Assembly (NCBI GenBank): GCA_023150125.1
Contig: JAKLLM010000001.1
Location: 1 to 39,140, forward strand
DNA: 39,140 nt
Source: Zoogloea sp.
GTDB taxonomy: Bacteria; Pseudomonadota; Gammaproteobacteria; Burkholderiales; Rhodocyclaceae
Reading direction: 5' to 3'
Each line of letters opens with the position of its first letter. Position 1 is the first letter of the stretch. Below the pieces are notes generated by a model. The model was not told where the DNA came from. It searched no databases and saw nothing but the letters and a program-made list of their open reading frames with translations. Positions 31,355 through 39,140 of this stretch are shown here, piece by piece. The position numbers and the translations under genes were made by a program.

Positions 31355-31369
31355 GCACCAGCATGGCTG
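31355..31369. promoter_or_regulatory. Candidate NtrC-type half-site/weak site
   Basis: GCACCAGCATGGCTG versus GCACCA-N3-TGGTGC. Confidence 0.35.
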
Positions 31370-31402
31370 TTTGCCGCCCTGTCCACGCCCCACCCACGCC
31401 CG

Positions 31403-31421
31403 GCGCACCAAAGTGATGCGC
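31403..31421. promoter_or_regulatory. Candidate NtrC-type enhancer site
   Basis: GCGCACCAAAGTGATGCGC, near-palindrome matching GCACCA-N3-TGGTGC with one mismatch. Confidence 0.5.
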
Positions 31422-31424
31422 CCC

Positions 31425-31447
31425 GTGCGCACCGCTGCGGTGCGCAC
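31425..31447. terminator. 23-bp near-perfect palindrome downstream of acyl-CoA ligase gene
   Basis: GTGCGCACCGC-T-GCGGTGCGCAC, 14 bp beyond the ligase stop codon; no T-tract. Confidence 0.45.
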
Positions 31448-31460
31448 GCCCCCTTGGCGC

Positions 31461-33113
31461 TCAGCCGGGCCCGGGCTCTTCGCGCATCGCGCGCTTGTTG
31501 AGCTTGCCCACGCTGGTCCGCGGCAGCACGTCGACGAACTGCACCTGGAGCAGCACCCCGTAGCGCGACACGCCGGTGGATTCGATGAGCCGCGCCGAGA
31601 AGTTGCGGATCTCGTGCTCGCTCACCTTGCCGACCTGCTCCGGCTTGAGGGTGACCCGGGCCAGCGGGCGCTCACCCCATTTTTCGTCGGGCACCCCGAT
31701 CACCGCAACCTCGGCCACCGCCGGGTGCTGGGCGACCACGTCCTCGATCTGCAGCGAGGAGGTCCACTCGCCGCCGGTCTTGATGACGTCCTTCATGCGG
31801 TCGGTGATCTGCAGCCAGCCGGCGGCGTCGATGTGGCCGATGTCGCCGGTGTGCAGCACGCCGCCCTGCCACAGGGCCTCGGAGGCGGCCGGGTCGTGGA
31901 GATAGCCCTGCGTGAGCCACGGGCTGCGCACCACCACCTCGCCGACGGATCTGCCGTCGCGGGGCAGCTCCGCGAGCTGCTCGTCCACCACCCGCAGGTC
32001 CACCAGCGGCAGCGGGATGCCGGTCTTGGCGCGCAGGGCGGCCTGGGCGTCGGGGCCATCGGCCAGCGCCGCGGTGGGCAGCTGGGCCAGGCTGAGGATG
32101 GGGCAGGTCTCCGACATGCCGTAGCCGGTGAACACGTCGATGCCCCGCGCCAGCGCCGCCTTCGCCTGGGCCTGGGACATCGCCGAGCCGCCGATGATGA
32201 GCTTCCAGCGCGACAGGTCGATGACCTTGGAGAGCGGATGCACCAGCAGCATGTGCAGGATGGTGGGCACGCAGTGGGAGAAGGTGACGCCCTCGTCGCG
32301 GACCAGCTTGAGCAGGGTCTCCGGCACGTAGCGGCCCGGGTAGACCTGCTTGAGGCCGAGCATCGTGGCCACGTAGGGCAGGCCCCAGGCGTGCACGTGG
32401 AACATCGGGGTGATCGGCATGTACACGTCGTCCCGGTGCAGGCGGCCCTGGGCCGGCGCGTTGCCGAGGGCCGCGGCGGTGGCGAGGGTGTGCATCACGA
32501 GCTGGCGGTGGCTGAAGTAAACGCCCTTCGGCAGCCCCGTGGTGCCGGTGGTGTAGAAGGTGGTGGCCTGGGCGTTCTCGTCGAAGTCGGGGAAATCGTA
32601 GTCGGGCGAGGCCGCCGCCAGCAGGGCTTCGTATTCACCGGCGAAGGGGACGGGGGCTGCGCCCGCGGCCGGCGCGTCCTCGATCAGCACGAAACGCTTC
32701 ACCGTCTCGAGGCGCGGCGCGATGGCGGCGAGGATGGGCAGGAACTCGGCGTTCACCAGCACCACGTCGGCGCGGGCGTGGTTGAGGGTGTACAGGATCT
32801 GCTCGGGCGTGAGGCGCACGTTCACCGTCTGCAGGATGGCGCCCATCATCGGCACCGCGAAGAAGCATTCGAGGTAGCGGTGGCTGTCCCAGTCCATCAT
32901 CGCCACGGTGTCGCCGGCCTCCACGCCCAGCCCGGCCAGCGCGCTGGCCAGCCGGCCGATGCGCTGGCGCAGCTCGCGGTAGCTGTGGCGGCGCCCGCCC
33001 AGGTAGGTGATCTCCTGGTCCGGCGCCACGGCCAGGGGCGTGTGCAGGAGCTGCTTGATGAGCAGCGGATAGGCGTAGGCGTCGGGCGTGCGCTCGATCA
33101 GGCGGACGGGCAT
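31461..33113 (-). CDS. AMP-dependent acyl-CoA synthetase (medium/long-chain fatty acid-CoA ligase-like)
   Basis: TTFYTTGTTGLPKGVYFSHRQLVMHT, FTGYGMSETCPILSLAQLP, ITDRMKDVIKTGGEWTSSLQIEDVVAQHPAVAEVAVIG. Confidence 0.9.
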   Translation of the reverse strand: MPVRLIERTPDAYAYPLLIKQLLHTPLAVAPDQEITYLGGRRHSYRELRQRIGRLASALAGLGVEAGDTVAMMDWDSHRYLECFFAVPMMGAILQTVNVRLTPEQILYTLNHARADVVLVNAEFLPILAAIAPRLETVKRFVLIEDAPAAGAAPVPFAGEYEALLAAASPDYDFPDFDENAQATTFYTTGTTGLPKGVYFSHRQLVMHTLATAAALGNAPAQGRLHRDDVYMPITPMFHVHAWGLPYVATMLGLKQVYPGRYVPETLLKLVRDEGVTFSHCVPTILHMLLVHPLSKVIDLSRWKLIIGGSAMSQAQAKAALARGIDVFTGYGMSETCPILSLAQLPTAALADGPDAQAALRAKTGIPLPLVDLRVVDEQLAELPRDGRSVGEVVVRSPWLTQGYLHDPAASEALWQGGVLHTGDIGHIDAAGWLQITDRMKDVIKTGGEWTSSLQIEDVVAQHPAVAEVAVIGVPDEKWGERPLARVTLKPEQVGKVSEHEIRNFSARLIESTGVSRYGVLLQVQFVDVLPRTSVGKLNKRAMREEPGPG

Positions 33114-33187
33114 GGCTTTTCCCTCCCATTGTTATGGTTTTGTGAAGGATGCGGAGCTTAACAGGCCGCCCGGCCGGTGGACGAGGA

Positions 33188-33209
33188 GCGGCCGCCCGCA
33201 GGCGGCCGC
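33188..33209. terminator. Stem-loop between nirE 3' end and acyl-CoA ligase
   Basis: GCGGCCGCC-CGCA-GGCGGCCGC perfect 9-bp arms, downstream of nirE on the minus strand. Confidence 0.5.
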
Positions 33210-33230
33210 CGTAATGGGAACCCTCGCGCC

Positions 33231-34121
33231 TCAGGCGCCCTGCACGGCCGCCCCGGTGGCGGAAAACCAGGCCAGCTTGCCGGCCAGGCTGACCACCTCG
33301 CCGACGATCAGCAGCGCCGGCGGCCGGATACCGGCCTCGACGGCCTTCGCCGGCAGGGTTTCGAGCGTCCCGACGACGATCCGCTGGCGCGGCGTGGTGC
33401 CGTTCTCGACGAGGGCTGTCGGGGTGCCGGCGGCGCGGCCGTGGGCGACCAGCGCGGCGCAGTGGGACTGCAGCATGCCGACGCCCATGTAGATCACCGC
33501 GGTCTGGTGGGGGCGCGCCAGGGCGTCCCAATCGAGCGCCGATTCGCCGGCGCGGCGGTGGCCGGTGGCGAACACCACCGACTGGGCGTAGTCGCGGTGG
33601 GTGAGGGGGATGCCGGCGTAGGCGCCGGCGCCGCAGGCGGCGGTGATGCCGGGCACCACCTCGAAGGGCACGCCGGCTTCGAGCAGCTCCTCGAGCTCCT
33701 CGCCGCCGCGGCCGAAGATGAAGGGGTCGCCACCTTTCAGGCGCACCACCCGCTTGCCCTCGCGGGCCAGGCGCACCAGCAGGCGGTTGATCTCTTCCTG
33801 GGGCAGGGTGTGGTGGCCGGCTTCCTTGCCGACGTAGAGCATCTCGGCGCCGCGGCGGGCAAACTGCAGCACGCCGTCGCTCACCAGGTGGTCGACCACC
33901 AGCGCATCGGCCTCGCCGATCAGGCGGGCGGCGCGCAGGGTGAGGAGCTCGGGGTCGCCGGGGCCGGCACCGACCAGGGCCACGCAGCCCATCGCGCCGG
34001 CGTCGGACGACCGGGACGGATCGCCGGCCTCCGTGCGGCGGTTGCCCACCCACTGGTCGAGGAATGAACGCAGGGCGCCGGTGGCCGGCAGGGCGAGGCT
34101 TGCGGTGACGGGCGGCGGCAT
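33231..34121 (-). CDS. nirE: Uroporphyrinogen-III C-methyltransferase (NirE/CobA-type)
   Basis: [40 protein letters not shown]...[18 protein letters not shown]...[37 protein letters not shown] track over-extends, Met at 34121 used. Confidence 0.92.
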   Translation of the reverse strand: MPPPVTASLALPATGALRSFLDQWVGNRRTEAGDPSRSSDAGAMGCVALVGAGPGDPELLTLRAARLIGEADALVVDHLVSDGVLQFARRGAEMLYVGKEAGHHTLPQEEINRLLVRLAREGKRVVRLKGGDPFIFGRGGEELEELLEAGVPFEVVPGITAACGAGAYAGIPLTHRDYAQSVVFATGHRRAGESALDWDALARPHQTAVIYMGVGMLQSHCAALVAHGRAAGTPTALVENGTTPRQRIVVGTLETLPAKAVEAGIRPPALLIVGEVVSLAGKLAWFSATGAAVQGA

Positions 34122-34169
34122 GGCGTTACTCCCGGAATCATGACGGGAGGAATCTATCAGGCCAGGTGA

Positions 34170-35990
<1,821 letters not shown>

Positions 35991-36045
35991 TCGTCGTGCC
36001 CGCCGCCGGCTCCGGCCGGCGGACAACTGCCAAAGGAGTTCTCCG

Positions 36046-36363
36046 ATGAAATATTCGCTGATTCTCGCCGCCCTCCTCGCCACCGCCGCCAGCGGCAGCG
36101 CACTCGCCGCCGACCCGGCCGCCGCCGCCCAGAAGGCCGGCTGCATGGCCTGCCACGCGATGGACAAGAAGATGGTCGGCCCGGCCTTCAAGGACATCGC
36201 CGCCAAGTACAAGGGCCAGGGCGATGCCGTTGCCAAACTGTCCGACAAGGTCCGCAAGGGCGGCTCCGGCGTCTGGGGCCCGATCCCGATGCCGCCGAAC
36301 CCCGCCGACAAGATCAGCGACGGCGACCTGAAGGACGTCGTGGGCTGGATCCTGAAGGGCTGA
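36046..36363 (+). CDS. nirM: Cytochrome c551
   Basis: Signal peptide; [28 protein letters not shown]...GPIPMPPNP; directly downstream of nirS. Confidence 0.92.
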   Translation: MKYSLILAALLATAASGSALAADPAAAAQKAGCMACHAMDKKMVGPAFKDIAAKYKGQGDAVAKLSDKVRKGGSGVWGPIPMPPNPADKISDGDLKDVVGWILKG

Positions 36364-36385
36364 GTTCTACCTGCATCAACACCGC

Positions 36386-36418
36386 AACGGCGGGACCCTG
36401 GCGGGTTCCGCCGTTTTT
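36386..36418 (+). terminator. Intrinsic terminator after nirM
   Basis: AACGGCGGGACC-CTGGCG-GGTTCCGCCGTTTTT, GC stem then TTTTT. Confidence 0.85.
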
Positions 36419-36577
36419 CATGGCTCGGCCCACGCGCCCAGTCGAACACCTCACTCCACGCTGCCGCTGTCGCCGCGGCTTCAGCCGCAGGCCACCGGTC
36501 AAAGCGGGGCAGATCCTCCATCCAGCCTCCGCGTGCGGGCGAATTCTCAGCGGCAGCGCAGGGCGCCGCCCCCCGTC

Positions 36578-36591
36578 TTGACACCCATCAA
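36578..36591. promoter_or_regulatory. FNR/Dnr-type box upstream of nirC
   Basis: TTGACACCCATCAA, matches TTGAY-N4-ATCAA. Confidence 0.8.
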
Positions 36592-36645
36592 TGCCCCCCG
36601 CCCCCCGCCAACCTAATCTGGCGGCATTGTTCGAAGGAGGTCGTG

Positions 36646-36987
36646 ATGGATAGATCCTTGCTCATCCACGTTGCCGTGTTGCTCGGCCTCACCGCGGTCG
36701 CGGTCAGCACCACCCAGGCCGCCGAGCCGGCCCCCGCCCGCCAGAAGGAGCTCGTGCACATGGTCCGCCAGGACTGCGGCTCCTGCCACGGCATGCGTCT
36801 GGCCGGTGGCCTCGGCCCGGCCCTGCTGCCCGAGCGCCTCGCCGAATGGCCCGACGAGTCCCTCGTCGCCACCATCATCCACGGCCGCCCGGGCACCGCG
36901 ATGCCCGGCTGGCAGCGCTTCATGAACGAAGCCGAGGCCGGCTGGATCGTCGCCCGCCTCAAGCAGGGTTTCCCGGGGCTCGACTGA
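36646..36987 (+). CDS. nirC: c-type cytochrome NirC (c55X-like)
   Basis: MDRSLLIHVAVLLGLTAVAVSTTQA; RQDCGSCHGMRLAGGLGPALLP; SD GAAGGAGG upstream. Confidence 0.88.
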   Translation: MDRSLLIHVAVLLGLTAVAVSTTQAAEPAPARQKELVHMVRQDCGSCHGMRLAGGLGPALLPERLAEWPDESLVATIIHGRPGTAMPGWQRFMNEAEAGWIVARLKQGFPGLD

Positions 36988-36988
36988 C

Positions 36989-38170
36989 ATGCGCCTCCGC
37001 CCCCTTCTCTCAGCCCTCGGCCTCGCCCTCGGCCTCGCCGGCTGCGCCACCACCCCGCCCGAGGCCCTGCGCGGCACCGGCGACCTGGGCGTGGTCATCG
37101 AGCGCGCCGCCGGCCGCGTGCAGATCGTCGAACACAGCACCAACACCAGCCTCGCCACCGTCCCCGGCCTCGGCGACCTCTCCCACGCCCACGTCACCTT
37201 CTCCCGCGACGGGCGCTTCGCCTACGTCTTCGGGCGCGACGGCGGACTCACCAAGGTCGACCTGCTGGCCCGCCGCATCGACAAGCGCATCATCCAGGCC
37301 GGCAACTCCATCGGCGGCTCGATCTCCCAGGACGGCCGGCTGATCGTCGCGCAAAACTACGAGCCCGGCGGCATCAAGGCCTTCGACGCCGACACCCTCG
37401 AACTCCTCTCCGAAGTGCCCGCCGAATACGCCCCGGGCAAGTTCTCCAAGGTCGTCGGGCTGGCCGACGTTTCCGGCCAGCGCTTTGTGTATGCCCTCTT
37501 CGAGGCCGGCGAGATCTGGGTCACCGACTTCAGCGACCCGCGCCGCCCCGTCACCACCCGCCACCCGGCCGGCAAGCAGCCCTATGACGGCCTCGTCACC
37601 CCCGACGGGCGCTACTTCCTGGCCGGCCTGTTCGGCGAGGACGGCATCTCGCTGCTCGACCTGTGGCAGCCCGAGCGCGGCGCCACCAAGATCCTCGCCG
37701 GCTACGGCCGCGGCGAGCAAAAGCTGCCGGTCTTCAAGATGCCCCACCTGCGCGGCTGGTCGCTGGCTGCCGGGCAGGCCTGGCTGCCCGCCATCGGCCG
37801 CCACGAAGTCCTCGTCGCCGACGCGCGCAGCTGGCAGGAGACCGGCCGCGTGCCGGTCAAGGGCCAGCCGGTGTTCGTGATGGCGCGCCCCGACGGGCGC
37901 CAGGTGTGGGTCAACTTCGCCTTCCCCGACAACGAATGGGTGCAGGTCATCGACACCGTCGAGAAGCGCGTGGTGCACACCTTCAGCCCCGGCAAGGCGG
38001 TGCTGCACATGGAGTTCGAGCCCCGCGGCGACGAGGTCTGGCTGTCGTCCCGCGACAGCAACCGGGTCAGCGTGGTGAACACCACCACCTTCGCGACCCG
38101 CAGCGAGCTCCCCGCCGATGCCCCCTCGGGCATCTTCTTCACCGCCCGCGGGCAAAGGATCGGGTTCTGA
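36989..38170 (+). CDS. nirF: Heme d1 biosynthesis protein NirF (lipoprotein)
   Basis: Lipobox [33 protein letters not shown]...SRDGRFAYVFGRDGGLTKVDL...; nir context. Confidence 0.93.
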   Translation: MRLRPLLSALGLALGLAGCATTPPEALRGTGDLGVVIERAAGRVQIVEHSTNTSLATVPGLGDLSHAHVTFSRDGRFAYVFGRDGGLTKVDLLARRIDKRIIQAGNSIGGSISQDGRLIVAQNYEPGGIKAFDADTLELLSEVPAEYAPGKFSKVVGLADVSGQRFVYALFEAGEIWVTDFSDPRRPVTTRHPAGKQPYDGLVTPDGRYFLAGLFGEDGISLLDLWQPERGATKILAGYGRGEQKLPVFKMPHLRGWSLAAGQAWLPAIGRHEVLVADARSWQETGRVPVKGQPVFVMARPDGRQVWVNFAFPDNEWVQVIDTVEKRVVHTFSPGKAVLHMEFEPRGDEVWLSSRDSNRVSVVNTTTFATRSELPADAPSGIFFTARGQRIGF

Positions 38171-39140
38171 TGATGAATGTCGCAACCGACCTCGCCCCGG
38201 CGGACACCGCCCTGCCGCCGGCCCAGCTCAAGGCCGGCCCCGCCGTGGCAGACCCCGACGCCCTCGACTTCGCGCTTCTCAACGACTTCCAGCGCGGCTT
38301 CCCGCTGGTCGCCGAGCCCTGGGCCGAGCTCGCGGCGCGCCTCGGCTGCAGCGCCGACGAGGTGCTCGCCCGGCTCGAGCGGCTGCGCGACGGCGGCAAG
38401 ATCAGCCGCGTCGGCCCGGTCTTCGCCCCCAACCGCATCGGCGCCAGCACCCTCGCCGCGATGGCCGTGCCGGTGGGCGACCTGCCCCGCGTGGCCGCCA
38501 TCGTCAACGCCTTCGCCGGCGTCAATCACAACTACCGGCGCGAGCACCGCTACAACCTGTGGTTCGTCGCCAGCAGCACCGACGAGGCCGCCCTCGCCCG
38601 CCTGCTCGCCGACATGGGCGCCGCCACCGGCTGCCCGGCCATCGCCCTGCCGCTCGTCGAAGAGTTCCACATCGACCTCGGCTTCGATCTCGCCAGCGGC
38701 CGCCGCACCCGCCACGTGGTCGACACCACCGCGCCGCGGCCCCGGCTGTCGGCCGCCGACTGGCGCCTCATCGACGCCCTCCACGACGGCCTGCCCTGGC
38801 TGGCGCGCCCCTACCAGGCCGTCGCCGAAGCCGCCGGCCTCACCGAGGCCGTGGTGCTCGACACCCTCGCCGGCTGGCAGGCCGACGGCACGCTGCGCCG
38901 CTTCGGGGTGGTCGTGAAGCACCGCGAGCTCGGCTACCGGGCCAACGCCATGTGCGTGTGGGCGGTGCCCGAGGCCGAGGTCAGCCGCCTCGGCCACCTG
39001 CTCGCCAGCCATGACGGGGTCAGCCTGTGCTACCGCCGCCGCCTCGATGGCGACTGGCCCTACAACCTGTTCTGCATGATCCACGGCCGCTCCCGCGAGG
39101 CCGTCGCCGCCCGCCGCGAGGCCCTCGCCGCCGAAGTCGG
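38170..39140 (+). CDS. nirD: Fused NirD-NirL siroheme decarboxylase (truncated at window end)
   Basis: Two Lrp/AsnC-like halves: ALDFALLNDFQRGFPLVAEPWAELAARLG...GGKISRVGPVFAPN...NHNYRREHRYNLWFV, then SAADWRLIDALHDGLPWLARPYQAVAEAAGL...DGTLRRFGVVVKHRELGYRANAMCVW. Confidence 0.88.
   Translation, partial: MMNVATDLAPADTALPPAQLKAGPAVADPDALDFALLNDFQRGFPLVAEPWAELAARLGCSADEVLARLERLRDGGKISRVGPVFAPNRIGASTLAAMAVPVGDLPRVAAIVNAFAGVNHNYRREHRYNLWFVASSTDEAALARLLADMGAATGCPAIALPLVEEFHIDLGFDLASGRRTRHVVDTTAPRPRLSAADWRLIDALHDGLPWLARPYQAVAEAAGLTEAVVLDTLAGWQADGTLRRFGVVVKHRELGYRANAMCVWAVPEAEVSRLGHLLASHDGVSLCYRRRLDGDWPYNLFCMIHGRSREAVAARREALAAEV

Overview
High-GC, densely coded chromosomal window, probably from a denitrifying betaproteobacterium (Rhodocyclales/Thauera/Azoarcus-like; inference from gene content and codon bias). 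Left part: LPS/surface-polysaccharide genes on the minus strand (O-antigen-ligase-like C-truncated by the window edge, polysialyltransferase-like, msbA, HCX5R phosphatase, heptose-phosphate kinase with an apparently decayed nucleotidyltransferase domain), then ruvB/AI-2E transporter, an acyltransferase-3, DUF4442/ruvA, GST, HAD hydrolase and a UbiA-family prenyltransferase. Middle: an unusual O-antigen-ligase-like protein coupled to a beta-helix protein, and a TetR plus RND tripartite efflux operon. Right part: EamA transporter, a three-gene transglutaminase / ATP-grasp+alpha-E / transglutaminase-DUF2126 cluster, an acyl-CoA ligase, and a nir denitrification cluster (nirE divergent from nirS-nirM-nirC-nirF-nirDL) with two FNR/Dnr-type boxes. 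The most unusual non-coding element is a ~330-bp intergenic array (22699-23031) of consecutive palindromes/hairpins, most centred on GGCC, that includes two 56-bp nested inverted-repeat units 105 bp apart. Other notable signals: an 85-bp 7/8-mer tandem repeat filling the gap between the GST stop codon and the ruvA start, and a sigma-54/NtrC-like promoter architecture in front of the transglutaminase/ATP-grasp cluster. All calls are by eye from the sequence and supplied translations; no database search was run.
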